DNA of 64,000 nucleotides from Hydrogenophaga sp. SL48. GTDB taxonomy: Bacteria; Pseudomonadota; Gammaproteobacteria; Burkholderiales; Burkholderiaceae_C. Below the pieces are notes generated by a model. It worked only from the letters and a program-made list of their open reading frames with translations, was not told where the DNA came from and did no database searches. The translations under genes and the position numbers were made by a program. The stretch lies in assembly GCF_021729865.1 (NCBI RefSeq), contig NZ_CP063400.1, positions 3,348,001 through 3,412,000 on the forward strand, read 5' to 3'. Shown here one piece after another: positions 1 through 13,072 of this stretch (position 1 is its first letter; every line of letters starts with the position of its first letter).

Positions 1-844
1 GCTGGTAGTACATCAGGCGCGGAAACGGCACCGGGCACGGCAGGATCTGCACGGGCAGCCGGTCCACGAAACGCTCGCAATACTGCCGCCCGGTCGTCAG
101 CACCAGCAGGCTGCCGGCCACCATGGCGGGGATCAGGCCGAAATGCGGGCAGCGCGCGGTGATGTTGCGTGTGAGGCCCTGTGCCGCCAGGTGGTCGTCG
201 ATCACGCCGCGCGCGCCGGGGTGGGTGGGGGTGGGCGCGATGTGTTCGGCCGCCAGCCAGGCCTCCACGTCCCAGCCCCGGCGCGCGGCCGGGTGCTGGC
301 TGGACACCAGGCACACCACCTCGTCGCCGAACAGGCGGCCCAGGTGCAGGTCGTCGGGCGGCTTGGGCCAGTTGCCGATCACCACGTCCACGTCGCCCTG
401 GGCCAGGTGCAGCCGGTAGTCGGAGTCGGCCGAGAGCGGGTGGATGTCGATCGGGCAGTGCGGCGCCAGGCCCTTGATCTGGGCCACCAGCTGCGGCAGG
501 AACAGCGGGTCCAGGTAATCGCTGGCCGCCAGGCTGAAGCTGTGGCTGGCGGTCGCGGGGTCGAAGCTGCGCGCGTCGGAAAACAGCACCTCGGCGCTGC
601 GCAGGATGTCGGCCGCCGGCTCGATCATGCGCAAGCCGGCCACGGTGGGCACCATGCCGGCACCAGAGCGCACCAAAAGCGGGTCACCCGCGAGTTCGCG
701 CAGCCGCTTGAGCGAGGCGCTGACCGCCGGCTGGTGCATGCCCAGGCGCAAGGCCGCACGCGACACGCTGCGCTCGGTGAGCACGGTGTGCAGCACACGG
801 ATCAGGTGCAGGTCGATGCGGTCGAACATGGAGACGTATTTCAT
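1..844 (-). CDS. LysR-family transcriptional regulator, 3' end cut by window edge
   Basis: Reading leftward from an ATG at 844, the translation starts MKYVSMFDRIDLHLIRVL and has the LysR winged-helix layout: LTERSVSRAALRLGMHQPAVS, then a LysR substrate-binding domain. At least 281 codons are present and the frame is still open at position 1, so the last few residues are missing. It is divergent from xdhA with a 94-bp gap, the usual arrangement for a LysR regulator and its target, so it may control purine (xanthine) oxidation. That target is inferred from position only; the effector is unknown. Confidence 0.85.
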   Translation of the reverse strand, partial: MKYVSMFDRIDLHLIRVLHTVLTERSVSRAALRLGMHQPAVSASLKRLRELAGDPLLVRSGAGMVPTVAGLRMIEPAADILRSAEVLFSDARSFDPATASHSFSLAASDYLDPLFLPQLVAQIKGLAPHCPIDIHPLSADSDYRLHLAQGDVDVVIGNWPKPPDDLHLGRLFGDEVVCLVSSQHPAARRGWDVEAWLAAEHIAPTPTHPGARGVIDDHLAAQGLTRNITARCPHFGLIPAMVAGSLLVLTTGRQYCERFVDRLPVQILPCPVPFPRLMYYQ

Positions 845-874
845 ACCCGTTCAGTATGTGGATAAATGGGCTGT

Positions 875-889
875 TGGGCATTCTGCCCA
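875..889. promoter_or_regulatory. Palindrome in the LysR-xdhA divergent promoter
   Basis: The 94-bp gap between the divergent LysR gene and xdhA holds TGGGCATTCTGCCCA, a perfect dyad with a 3-bp centre. LysR proteins bind interrupted dyads of the T-N11-A kind in such gaps, so this is the best operator candidate. No clear -35/-10 pair can be named with confidence. Confidence 0.35.
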
Positions 890-938
890 TACGAGAGAGC
901 ATATGTTGTGCCATGGGCGCGGCGCTATGCTGCGGCGC

Positions 939-2608
<1,670 letters not shown>

Positions 2609-2612
<4 letters not shown>

Positions 2613-4921
2613 ACGCGCCCGATCTCAAGCTGGTGGTGAACAAGGCGTTGGCCACGCGCGCAGCGGGAACATCCCGCTTTCATGAAAGCGCCCGCGCCCA
2701 GGTGGCCGGTGCCGCGACCTACATCGACGACATCCCCGAGGTGCGTGGCACGCTGCACGCGGCGCCGGTGTGTTCGCCGGTGGCGCACGGCATCCTGCGC
2801 GGCGTGGACGTGTCCGCCGCGCTGGCCCTGCCCGGCGTGCGCGCCGTGATCGACGCCCGCGACATCCCCGGCGACACGACCCTCGCGGCCTTTGCGCACG
2901 ACGAGCCGGTGTTCGCGCTCGACACCGTGCAGTTCATCGGTCAGGTGGTGGCGCTGGTGGTGGCCGACGACGTGATGACCGCGCGCCGCGCCGCGCGGCT
3001 CGTGAAGCTGAACATCGAAGAACGGCCCGCCGTGCTCAGCGTGCACGAGGCGCACGCGCTGGAGAGTTACGTGCTGCCGCCCGTGCACGTGCAGCGCGGT
3101 GACGCCAAAGCGGCGCTGAAGCGTGCGCCGCATCAGCTCGAAGGCCGCTTCGAGGTCGGTGGCCAGGAACACTTCTATCTGGAGGGCCAGATCGCCTATG
3201 TGCTGCCGCTGGAGCAGAACCAGTGGTGGGTCTACACCAGCACGCAGCACCCCGGCGAGGTGCAGCACTGGGTGTCGCACGCCTTGGGGCTGTCGAACCA
3301 CGCGGTCACGGTCGAATGCCGGCGCATGGGCGGCGGCTTTGGCGGCAAGGAAACGCAGGCCGGCCACCTGGCCGTGTGGGCCGCCATCGCGGCCAACAAG
3401 CTGAAGTGCCCGGTCAAGCTGCGGCTGGACCGCGACGACGATTTCATGATCACCGGCAAACGCCACCCCTTCGCCTACCACTACCGCGCGGGCTTTGACG
3501 ACAGTGGCCTGCTCTGCGGCCTGGAGCTGGAGATGCTGGTCAACTGCGGCTTCAGCGCCGACCTCTCGGGCCCGGTGGCCGACCGCGCCATCTTCCACGC
3601 CGACAACGCCTACTTCCTCGAAGACGTGGCGGTCCACTCCTACCGCTGCAAGACGAACACGCAGAGCCACACCGCCTTCCGCGGCTTCGGCGGCCCGCAG
3701 GGCGTGATCGTGATCGAGCGCATCCTGGGCGACATCGCGCGCACGCTGGGCCTGGACCCGCTGGACGTGCGGCTGCGCAACCTCTACGGCATTGAGGACA
3801 GGAATGTCACCCACTACCAGATGAAGGTGGAGGACAACATCCTCGAACCACTCATCACGCAGCTCGCGCTCACCAGCGGCTACCGCGAACGCCGCGAGCA
3901 GATCGAGGCCTTCAACGCGCAGAGCCCCGTCATCAAGAAGGGCCTGGCGCTCACGCCGGTCAAGTTCGGCATCAGCTTCACCGCCACGCTGTTCAACCAG
4001 GCCGGCGCGCTGGTGCATGTCTACACCGACGGCAGCGTGATGGTGAACCACGGCGGCACCGAGATGGGCCAGGGCCTGAACACCAAGGTGGCGCAGATCG
4101 TGGCCGACGAACTGGGCGTGCCGTTCGAGCGCGTGCTCGCCACCGCCAGCGACACCAGCAAGGTGCCCAACGCCAGCGCCACCGCCGCCAGCAGCGGCAC
4201 CGACCTGAACGGCCGCGCCGCGCAGTTCGCCGCCCGCCACGTGCGCGACAACCTGGCGGCCTTCGTGGCCGGGCTCGACGGCGTGGGCGCGGGTGCCGTG
4301 CGCTTCGAAGGTGGCCAGGTCATCACCGACAAGACCACACGCCGCTGGGAAGACGTGGTGGGCGCGGCCTACGCCAACCGCATCCAGCTCTGGAGCGATG
4401 GCTTCTACCGCACGCCCAAGATCCACTACGACAAGACCACCCTCACCGGCCGGCCGTTCTACTACTTCGCCTATGGCGCGGCGGTCAGCGAAGTCGCCAT
4501 TGACACCCTCACCGGCGAGTACCGCGTGCTGAAGGTGGACATCCTGCACGACGTGGGCCACAGCATCAACCCGGCGATCGACATCGGCCAGATCGAAGGG
4601 GGGTTCGTCCAGGGCATGGGCTGGCTGACCACCGAACAACTGGTGTGGAACGGCAAGGGTTATCTGCAAACGCATGCGCCCAGCACCTACAAGATCCCCA
4701 CATCGGGCGACGTGCCCGCCCATTTCCGGGTGGACCTCTGGCCCGAGGCCAACCGCGAGGACAACGTGCACGGCAGCAAGGCCGTGGGCGAGCCCCCGTT
4801 CATGCTGGCCATCAGCGTCTTTGAAGCACTGCGCGACGCGGTGACCCAGGCCGGCGGGCGGCCGGAAGCGATGAACGCACCCGCGACCGCGGAAGAGGTG
4901 TTGAGAGCGGTGGGGAACTGA
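2609..4921 (+). CDS. xdhB: Xanthine dehydrogenase molybdopterin-binding subunit
   Basis: This is the catalytic large subunit, 770 residues, which binds the molybdopterin cofactor and hydroxylates hypoxanthine and xanthine. Visible family signatures are RRMGGGFGGKE (about residue 240), TAFRGFGGPQG, the GTEMGQGLNTK loop and the C-terminal AVGEPPFMLAISV segment that carries the catalytic glutamate. The start codon overlaps the xdhA stop, so the subunits are translationally coupled. The usual third gene, xdhC, needed for cofactor sulfuration, is not next door; a rhodanese-domain gene follows after 165 bp. Confidence 0.94.
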
Positions 4922-5086
4922 ATCGGCGTGGGGGCTGGGGCGGTGGATGGCGTCCCGTGTGGTCAGCCAACATGGTCCGATGGACACCATCAGGCCTCCG
5001 GTTGACTTTCCTCAACATCTTGGGGAACCAGGGGTCTATAAAAACACCAGTGTCTCAACCCCTGCGGGCGCCATGGAGGTTTCACC

Positions 5087-5491
5087 ATGAAAAGGCTGTC
5101 GTTCATTGCCTTGCTGCTGGCCCTGCCGCTCGGTTCACCCACATGGGCCCAGACCGACACCTTGCCGGACGGGCTGGGCAAAGACCTTCGCACCCCCGAA
5201 GGCTTGCGAAAGCTCATCGAGCGCAAGGACCCGCGCTTTGTCATCGTGGATGTGCGCTCTCCCGCCGAGTACGCGGCGGGGCACATCCCCACGGCGATCA
5301 ACATCCCGGGCGGCATCACCGCAGACATCAAGGCACCGCCCTCCAAGGACAAGTACCTGGTGCTCTATTGCCACGGCGGGATGAAGTCGCCCGCCGCGGG
5401 CGAGAAGATGCGGGCCGACGGGTACCCACATGTCCTCGTCTGGGGTGGCATCGTGAACTGGCCCCATGCCCGGGAAACCGCCACGAAGTAG
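5087..5491 (+). CDS. Exported rhodanese-like domain protein
   Basis: The product has 134 residues. Residues 1-20 form a signal peptide (KR, hydrophobic core, TWA cleavage region), so the protein should act in the periplasm. A single rhodanese domain follows: VIVDVRSPAEYAAGHIPTAINIP, and an active-site loop YCHGGMKS with Cys94. Such domains carry persulfide sulfur or bind thiolated partners; the substrate cannot be told from sequence. GGAGG at about 5074 precedes the ATG. It lies downstream of xdhAB in the same direction but the gap is large enough for its own promoter, and it is convergent with the next gene. Confidence 0.85.
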   Translation: MKRLSFIALLLALPLGSPTWAQTDTLPDGLGKDLRTPEGLRKLIERKDPRFVIVDVRSPAEYAAGHIPTAINIPGGITADIKAPPSKDKYLVLYCHGGMKSPAAGEKMRADGYPHVLVWGGIVNWPHARETATK

Positions 5492-5576
5492 CCCTCGATC
5501 AGCTGGACCGGCACGGCGTCGGAGGCGCTTCAGACCCGTGGACACCCGGGACGGTGTTTCATGAAACCCGGTGGGC

Positions 5577-6922
<1,346 letters not shown>

Positions 6923-6926
<4 letters not shown>

Positions 6927-8821
6927 GGCGTGGGGGGAATTTTCGGGTGCATGGAGGGTTGCCAGAGCGGCACGGTGAGCGTGAAGCAGGCGCCGGCGCC
7001 CGGGGCGTTGTGCGCCGTCAGGCTGCCCTTGAATTCTGCGGCAATGTCGCGGCAGATCACCAGGCCCAGCCCGAGGCCGGCGCCCGTGGCCTTGGTGGTG
7101 TAGAAGGGCTCGAAGAGGTGGGCGAAGTCGGCCTCGCTCAGGCCCTTGCCGGTGTCCTGCACCTGGATCGCGATCGCCGGCGGCACCTGGTCCGGGCGCA
7201 GCTCGGCGGTGATCTGCAGCGTCTTGCGCGGTGCGTCGCGCATGGCGTCGAGCGCGTTGCCGACCAGATTGACCAGCACCTGCTCCAGCCGGTTGGCATC
7301 GCACCAGGCGATCCAGCGCCCCGGTTCGCAGCGGTTGTCGGTCTCGACCTGCTCGTGCCGCAGGCGCAGCTGGAACAAAAACAGGGCCTGCTCCACGATG
7401 CGGCCCACGTCGGTCGCCTCGGGACGCGAGCTCGATTTGCGCGAAAAACTCTTGAGCGGGTCGATGATGCGCGCCATCTGGTCGACCAGCCGGGCCACGA
7501 TGGACAGGTTCTCCTGCGCCGCGCCGTGGTTGCCGCGGCGCATGAACTCGGCCGCGTTGCCCGACAGGGTGCGGATGCCCCCCAGCGGCTGCGTGAGCTC
7601 GTGCGTGATGCTGGCCGCGAGCTGGCCCAGCACGGCCATCTTGCCGGCGTGCACCAGCTCGTTCTGCGCGGCGCGCAGGGTCTTCTCGGTCTGCTCGCGC
7701 TCGGCCACTTCCTTGCGCAGCAGGGTGTTGGCGTCGGTGAGCTCCTGCGTGCGGCGGCCCACCTCCTGCTCCAGCTCGGCGTTGGCCTGCTCCAGCTGGC
7801 GCTTGGCGCCCAGCTTCTGGCGCTCGATGCGCTGGCGCTGCGCCCAGTACAGCGCCAGCAGCAACAGAAAGGCCACCGACACGGCGCCGCCGATGCCGTC
7901 CAGCAAGGCCTGGTGGCGCACCGCGGCCAGGCTGGTGAAGATCAGCACCCGCCAGTCCATGCCGTCGAGCGAGCGCCCGAGCACCATGAAGTCCGCCTGG
8001 CCACGCGCCTGGCCCAGCGCCGCCGAGACCTTGGCCTCGTCGCCCCGCAGCAGGCCCTGCACCTCCTGCGAGTCTTCGTCCACCGACAGCTCCACGCTCA
8101 GGGGAAACAGCGGCAGGCGCAGCGCGCCATAGGTCTGGGCCAGCTGCAGGTCGACCCGGCGCTCGGTGGGCAGCGGCGCGAGCGAGGTGTAGCGCCACTG
8201 CGGCTGCGAGGACAGGATCACCACCTGGTTGGCGTCGGCCACCAGCGCCGGCGCCCCCAGCATGGGCCAGGTCTGCTCCAGCGCGTCCAGGCCGATCTTG
8301 ATCACAGCCACACCGACCACCCGGGGGCCGTCGTAGATCGGGTGCGAGGCGAAGTAGCCCGCGTGGCCGCCGCTGCCGATCGCGAAATGGCGCGTCGAGC
8401 GCCCGGCCAGCGCCTCCAGGTAATAGGGGCGGTAGGAGACGTCCTCGCCGCGCAGGCTGTCGTCGCGCAGCGCGGTGTTGCTGGAGGCCAGCACCACGCC
8501 GCGCACATCGAGCACGAACACCGCCAGGCTGCCCAGGTGGGCGTTCAGGCGCGAGAGGTAGTCGTTGGCGGCCAGCGCGTGCGCCGCGCCGGGCGCCTGC
8601 AGCAGCCGCACCACCACGGGGTTGAGCTGGATGGTCGCCGGCACCGGCTCCAGGCGCCGCACCCGCGCCTCGACCACCGAGGCGAACAGATCGAGCCGGC
8701 CGTTGGAGGCCGCCTTCAGGCTGGCCGCGCCCTGGGCGAAGCTGCGCTCGTACACCCAGAAACCCCCCGCCGCGATGAGGGCCAGCGCCACCAGCGCCAG
8801 CAGCGCGCGCCGCAGGGCCAC
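6923..8821 (-). CDS. aauS: Membrane sensor histidine kinase (AauS/DctB type)
   Basis: The product has 632 residues. A first membrane helix (residues ~4-24) is followed by a ~280-residue periplasmic sensor with a DctB-like double-PAS feel (VSYRPYYLEALAGRSTRHFAIG, GYFASHPIYDG), and a second helix near 305-325. A long coiled coil (QLEQANAELEQEVGRRTQEL) leads to the phospho-acceptor motif SITHELTQPLGG and the ATPase boxes (NLVGNALDAM, DTGKGL, GLGLGLVICRD). It is transcribed just after the ABC transporter ATPase gene and overlaps its regulator gene by 4 bp. The likely signal is extracellular glutamate or aspartate, inferred from the operon. Confidence 0.83.
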
Positions 8822-8899
8822 CCCGGGCCGGTGGCGCGGCGGGGATGGGGGCGGACCGGACGGCGGTGCTGGGTGGATGGCGACCTCAGGCAGAAGATC

Positions 8900-9634
8900 T
8901 CAGTGGGCCAGGATCTTGGAGAGGAACTCCTTGGCCCGTGGCGAGCGCGCGTCCGGGTTCCCGAAGAACTCGTCGCGCCGGCAATCTTCGACGATTTTGC
9001 CGGCGTCCATGAAGATCACGCGGTGGCTGACCTTCTTGGCAAACCCCATCTCGTGGGTGACGACCATCATGGTCATGCCCTCTTGCGCGAGCTTGACCAT
9101 CACGTCCAGCACCTCGCCCACCATCTCGGGGTCGAGCGCCGAGGTCGGCTCGTCGAACAGCATCACGATCGGGTCCATGCTCAGCGCGCGGGCGATCGCC
9201 ACGCGCTGCTGCTGTCCGCCCGAGAGCTGGCCGGGGAACTTGTCCTTGTGCGCCATCAGGCCCACGCGGTCGAGCATCTTCAGGCCGCGGGTCTTGGCCT
9301 CGTCGGCGTTGCGGCCCAGCACCTTGATCTGCGCCAGCGTGAGGTTCTCGGTCACCGACAGGTGCGGGAACAGCTCGAAGTGCTGGAACACCATGCCCAC
9401 GCGGCTGCGCAGCTTGGGCAGGTTGGTCTTGGGGTCGGCGATGCTGATGCCGTCCACCACGATGTCGCCCTTCTGGAAAGGCTCCAGCGCGTTCACTGTC
9501 TTGATCAGGGTGGACTTGCCCGAGCCCGAGGGGCCGCAGACCACCACCACCTCGCCCTTCTGGATGGCCGTGGTGCAGTCGGTCAGCACCTGGAAGCTGC
9601 CGTACCACTTGGAAACGTTCTTGATGTCGATCAT
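8900..9634 (-). CDS. gltL: Glutamate/aspartate ABC transporter ATP-binding protein
   Basis: A polar amino acid ABC ATPase of 244 residues, the normal length. Motifs are Walker [11 protein letters not shown]-loop FQHFELFPH, signature LSGGQQQR and Walker [16 protein letters not shown], followed by the H-loop VTHEMGFA. It energises uptake through the two permeases encoded just upstream; 12 bp separate it from gltK. The internal sequence is that of the GltL/AatP group. Transcription appears to continue into the sensor kinase gene 78 bp downstream. Confidence 0.93.
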   Translation of the reverse strand: MIDIKNVSKWYGSFQVLTDCTTAIQKGEVVVVCGPSGSGKSTLIKTVNALEPFQKGDIVVDGISIADPKTNLPKLRSRVGMVFQHFELFPHLSVTENLTLAQIKVLGRNADEAKTRGLKMLDRVGLMAHKDKFPGQLSGGQQQRVAIARALSMDPIVMLFDEPTSALDPEMVGEVLDVMVKLAQEGMTMMVVTHEMGFAKKVSHRVIFMDAGKIVEDCRRDEFFGNPDARSPRAKEFLSKILAH

Positions 9635-9646
9635 GGCTCTGCTCCT

Positions 9647-10312
9647 TCAGCGGATGATGGCGATCTTCTTCTGCAGGCGACGCACCAGCATCGACAGCGA
9701 GAAACAGATGACGAAATAGACGACGGCGGCCACGAGGTAGGTCTCCACCGGCCGGTTGAAGTTCTTGCCCGCTACCTCGAAGCCCTTGAGCAGGTCGTAG
9801 GCACCGATGGCGTACACCAGCGAGGTGTCCTGGAACAGGATGATGGTCTGCGTCATCAGCACCGGCAGCATGTTGCGGAAGGCCTGCGGCAGCACGATCA
9901 GCTGCATGGTCTGGCCGTAGGTCATGCCCACCGCGTAACCCGCGTTGACCTGGCCCTTGGGCACGCTCTGGATGCCCGCGCGCATGATCTCCGAGAAGTA
10001 CGCGGCCTCGAACACCGTGAAGGTGATCATGGCCGAGAGCTCCGCGCCCATGGGCTGACCGATCAGCAGCGGAATGAGCAGGAAGAACCACAGGATCACC
10101 ATCACCAGCGGGATGGAGCGCAGGGTGTTCACGTAGAACGCGGCCGGGATCACCAGCCACTTCTTGCCTGAGAGGCGCATGAGCGCGAGCACCGTGCCGA
10201 GCAGGATGCCACCGACCATCGCGATCAGCGTGAGCTGCACCGAAAAGATCAGGCCCTTGAGCACGAAGCTCGACAGGACCGACCCGTCCAGAAAAGAAAA
10301 GTCGAGATTCAT
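9647..10312 (-). CDS. gltK: Glutamate/aspartate ABC transporter permease
   Basis: A 221-residue inner-membrane permease of the HisM/GltK family with about five membrane helices. The amino acid permease EAA loop is present as EIMRAGIQSVPKGQVNAGYA, which docks onto the ATPase. The gene lies one base from the preceding permease gene, so the two are made together and presumably form the heterodimeric channel. The C-terminal end RRLQKKIAIIR is basic and cytoplasmic. Confidence 0.92.
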   Translation of the reverse strand: MNLDFSFLDGSVLSSFVLKGLIFSVQLTLIAMVGGILLGTVLALMRLSGKKWLVIPAAFYVNTLRSIPLVMVILWFFLLIPLLIGQPMGAELSAMITFTVFEAAYFSEIMRAGIQSVPKGQVNAGYAVGMTYGQTMQLIVLPQAFRNMLPVLMTQTIILFQDTSLVYAIGAYDLLKGFEVAGKNFNRPVETYLVAAVVYFVICFSLSMLVRRLQKKIAIIR

Positions 10313-10313
10313 G

Positions 10314-11054
10314 TCAATGCCCCCCGATCATGCCGGGCACCTGCACCTTGTGTTCGATGAACAGCGCGATGCGGTTGATGACGAAAGCCGAGATGAAGTA
10401 CAGGCCGGTGACCGCGAGGTAGACCTCGATGCCGCGCGAGGTTTCTTCCTGCGCCTGCATGGCGAACATGGTCAGCTCGGCGATGGACACCGCGAACGCC
10501 ACCGAGGAGTTCTTGATGATGTTCATGCTCTCGCTGGTCAGCGGCGGGATGACGATGCGGAACGCCATCGGCAGCAACACATAGCGGTAGGTCTGCGACA
10601 GCGTCAGGCCCATGGCCAGCCCGGCGTAGCGCTGCCCCTTGGGCAGGCTCTGGATGCCCGCGCGCACCTGCTCGGCGATGCGCGCCGAGGTGAAGAAGCC
10701 GAGCGCGAACACCACCAGGATGAAGCTCGGCACCTCGCGCAGCGGCGGAATCAGGGACGGCAGCACGTGGTACCACAGGAACACCTGCACCAGCAGCGGG
10801 ATGTTGCGGAACAGCTCGGTCCACACGTTGCCGATGGCCACCAGCACCTTGCTCGGCGTGGTGCGGAAGATGCCCATGACCGCGCCCACCACCAGCGCGA
10901 CGACCAGCGCCAGCACGGCGACGCTGAGCGTCCAGCCCCAGGCCGAGAGCAGCCAGTCCAGGTAGGTGATGTCGCCGCCCTCGCCAAAACAGCTGGGGCG
11001 CACCTCACCGTCGATGGTGTCCTTGCAGAACACCTGCCAATCCCATGTGCTCAT
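10314..11054 (-). CDS. gltJ: Glutamate/aspartate ABC transporter permease
   Basis: A 246-residue permease, paralogous to its downstream neighbour. It has the ABC permease loop RIAEQVRAGIQSLPKGQRYA and about five to six hydrophobic helices. The N-terminus (MSTWDWQVFCKDTIDGEV) carries the short periplasmic extension common in GltJ/AatQ proteins. It is followed after one base by gltK. A 163-bp gap filled largely with a palindromic repeat separates it from gltI, which may tune the relative dose of binding protein and channel. Confidence 0.92.
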   Translation of the reverse strand: MSTWDWQVFCKDTIDGEVRPSCFGEGGDITYLDWLLSAWGWTLSVAVLALVVALVVGAVMGIFRTTPSKVLVAIGNVWTELFRNIPLLVQVFLWYHVLPSLIPPLREVPSFILVVFALGFFTSARIAEQVRAGIQSLPKGQRYAGLAMGLTLSQTYRYVLLPMAFRIVIPPLTSESMNIIKNSSVAFAVSIAELTMFAMQAQEETSRGIEVYLAVTGLYFISAFVINRIALFIEHKVQVPGMIGGH

Positions 11055-11094
11055 GGTGAATTCCCCAGTTCAACTGAATAAGAAAACAAACCCG

Positions 11095-11217
11095 ACGCCG
11101 GAGAGACCGATCCGGCGCCGGGCCGCCCCAAGCCGGATCAGCCCCCGGACCCGGCGGAGACCGGGGCCCTTCCCGGTCTTGGGGCAACGACCCGCGCAGC
11201 GGCGGAGTGTGGGGGCC
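11095..11217 (-). repeat. Degenerate palindromic repeat between gltI and gltJ
   Basis: The reverse complement begins GGCCCCCACACTCCGCCGCT, shows a GCCCCAAGACCGGG / CCCGGTCTTGGGGC dyad, and ends in GGCTTGGGGCGGCCCGGCG, the same tail as the repeat at 2161-2237. It starts directly after the gltI stop codon. In an operon, such a hairpin after a binding-protein gene is expected to protect the upstream mRNA from decay; that role is inference. Confidence 0.55.
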
Positions 11218-12120
11218 TTACTTCTTGACGGAATAGTCTTCCATCGGCTTGTCGTTCGGGGTGGCCCAGGCCGCTTTCGTGTTCTCGTTGGCGACCATGC
11301 CGACCTTGGTGTTGGCCGGGGGGATCGGCTGCTCGAACCACTTGGTCCACAGCTTGGCCACGTCGCCCGACTTCATCATGGCCTTGAGGCTGTCGTCCAC
11401 GGCCTTCTTGAAGGCGGCGTCGTCCTTGCGGATCATGATGGCGATGGGTTCCACCGACAGCACCTCACCCACGAGTTTGAAGTCGGCCGGGTTCTTGGCC
11501 TTGGCGATGTTGCCGGCCAGGATGGCGCCGTCCATCACGAAGGCGTCGGCACGGCCGCTCTCCAGCAGCAGGAAGCTGTCGGCGTGGTCCTTGCCGTAGA
11601 CCTCTTCAAAGTTCACGCCGGTGGCGCGTTCGTTCTTGCGCAGGGTCTGCACGGAGGTGGTGCCGGTCGTGGTGGCGACCTTCTTGCCGTTGAGCTGGGC
11701 AATCGAGGTGATGCCGGAGTTGGCCTTCACCGCGATGCGCACCTCTTCCACGAAGGTCGTCACGGCGAAGGACACGTCCTTCTGGCGCGCGGCGTTGTTG
11801 GTGGTGGAGCCGCACTCGATGTCCACGGTGCCGTTCTGCACCAGCGGGATGCGGTTCTGCGAGGTCACCGGCTGGTACTTGATGTCCAGCTTGGCCAGGC
11901 CCAGCTGCTTCTGCACGTCGGCCAGCACCTTCTGGCAGATCTCCACGTGGTAACCCACGAACTTGCCGTCGCCCAGCGTGTAGGACAGGGCACCCGAGCT
12001 TTCACGCACGCCCATGGTCACGGACCCGCTGTCCTTGATCTTCTTCAGGGTGTCGGTGGTCTGCGCCACGGCGGCCGAGCTGGCCACGAGGGCGGCAACA
12101 ATCAACAAAGACTTTTTCAT
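11218..12120 (-). CDS. gltI: Glutamate/aspartate-binding periplasmic protein
   Basis: An ABC solute-binding protein of 300 residues. The start is the ATG at 12120, which begins a clean signal peptide, MKKSLLIVAALVASSAAVAQ; longer frames upstream add an implausible proline-rich tail. It shows the GltI family signature: VTMGVRESSGALSY, QPVTSQNRIPLVQNGTVDIE and CGSTTNNAARQKDVSF. It delivers acidic amino acids to the GltJK channel. It is the third of three tandem paralogous binding proteins and the one closest to the permeases. Confidence 0.92.
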   Translation of the reverse strand: MKKSLLIVAALVASSAAVAQTTDTLKKIKDSGSVTMGVRESSGALSYTLGDGKFVGYHVEICQKVLADVQKQLGLAKLDIKYQPVTSQNRIPLVQNGTVDIECGSTTNNAARQKDVSFAVTTFVEEVRIAVKANSGITSIAQLNGKKVATTTGTTSVQTLRKNERATGVNFEEVYGKDHADSFLLLESGRADAFVMDGAILAGNIAKAKNPADFKLVGEVLSVEPIAIMIRKDDAAFKKAVDDSLKAMMKSGDVAKLWTKWFEQPIPPANTKVGMVANENTKAAWATPNDKPMEDYSVKK

Positions 12121-12175
12121 ACAGGCTCCAAAAGGTTGGGAGGGTGGGGGAAACAAAAGAATGACCGTGGCCGGC

Positions 12176-13072
12176 TCAACCGGGCACCTGGTCCGTGGGG
12201 TACTTCCAGAAGTCCTTCAGCAGGTAGTTCATGGGCAGGTTCAAGGGCTTGTTGGCGGGCGGGATGGGCTGACTGAACCAGCGGTCGTAGATCGCGTGCG
12301 CCTCCCGGGAACGGATCAGCCGCTTCATCTCGTCGTCCACCAGCTGTTTGAACTGCGGGTCGTTCTTGGGCAGCATGATGGCCAGCGGTTCGATGGTCAG
12401 GAACTTGCCCACCACCTTGAGCTGGCCCGGGTTGGGCCGCCCCGCGGCCAGGCCGTAGAGCAGCACGTCGTCCATCACGAAACCGTCGGCCTCGCGCCGT
12501 TCCACCATCTCGAGGGCGCGCGAATGGTCGTCGGCTTCCAGAACCGTGATGCCCAGCAGGTACTCGTTGTTGGCGCGGTTCACCGCCTTCAGCGGCGTGG
12601 TGCCCTTGGTGGAGACCAGCTTCAGCCCTTTGAAGTCGCGCACCACCTGCACCGCGCTGTCCGCGCGCACCAGGTAGCGCGCGCCGGTGATGTAGTGCGG
12701 CACCGTGAAGGCCACCTTCTCGCGGCGCTCGGCGTTGTTGGTGGTCGAGCCGCACTCGAGGTCGGCCTTGCCCTCTTCCACCATGGCGATGCGGTTGGCC
12801 GGCGTGACCTGCACGAAGCGGGGGGTGAGCGTCTCCAGCGCCAGCTTCTTGCGCACGGCCTCGGCGAGCTTCAGGCACAGGTCGATCGCATAACCCACCG
12901 GCTTCTTGTCGGCGTCGACGAAAGAAAACGGCACCGACGATTCGCGGTGGGCCAGCACGATGCTGCCGTCCCTCTGGATGCGGTCCAGCACCGGGCCGGC
13001 CGCCGCCCACAGCGGCGCCGACGCCAGGGCCGCGGCCCAGAAAAACCGGTTCAGACAGGCCATGGTGGTCAT
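12176..13072 (-). CDS. GltI-like amino acid-binding protein, second paralogue
   Basis: A 298-residue solute-binding protein with a signal peptide (residues 1-24, ending AAA-GP). It has the same family landmarks as its neighbours: IVLAHRESSVPFSF, VQVTPANRIAMVEEG, LECGSTTNNAERREK and YDRWFSQPIPPANKPLN. It overlaps the first paralogue by 4 bp (ATGA) and is followed after 55 bp by gltI. Sequence divergence between the three copies is large, so this is not a recent duplication. A different ligand preference, or a sensing role for the linked AauS-like kinase, is possible but not shown. Confidence 0.88.
   Translation of the reverse strand: MTTMACLNRFFWAAALASAPLWAAAGPVLDRIQRDGSIVLAHRESSVPFSFVDADKKPVGYAIDLCLKLAEAVRKKLALETLTPRFVQVTPANRIAMVEEGKADLECGSTTNNAERREKVAFTVPHYITGARYLVRADSAVQVVRDFKGLKLVSTKGTTPLKAVNRANNEYLLGITVLEADDHSRALEMVERREADGFVMDDVLLYGLAAGRPNPGQLKVVGKFLTIEPLAIMLPKNDPQFKQLVDDEMKRLIRSREAHAIYDRWFSQPIPPANKPLNLPMNYLLKDFWKYPTDQVPG

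Noticed and set aside
606..938. N-terminal extension of xdhA from 606
   Set aside because: This part overlaps the divergent LysR gene and its promoter gap; the conserved XdhA sequence begins at the ATG at 939.
6947..10171. A 1074-codon open frame on the plus strand opposite the aau and glt genes
   Set aside because: The minus strand encodes recognisable kinase, regulator and ABC proteins here. The plus frame is His/Gln/Arg-rich and open only because of high GC codon bias.
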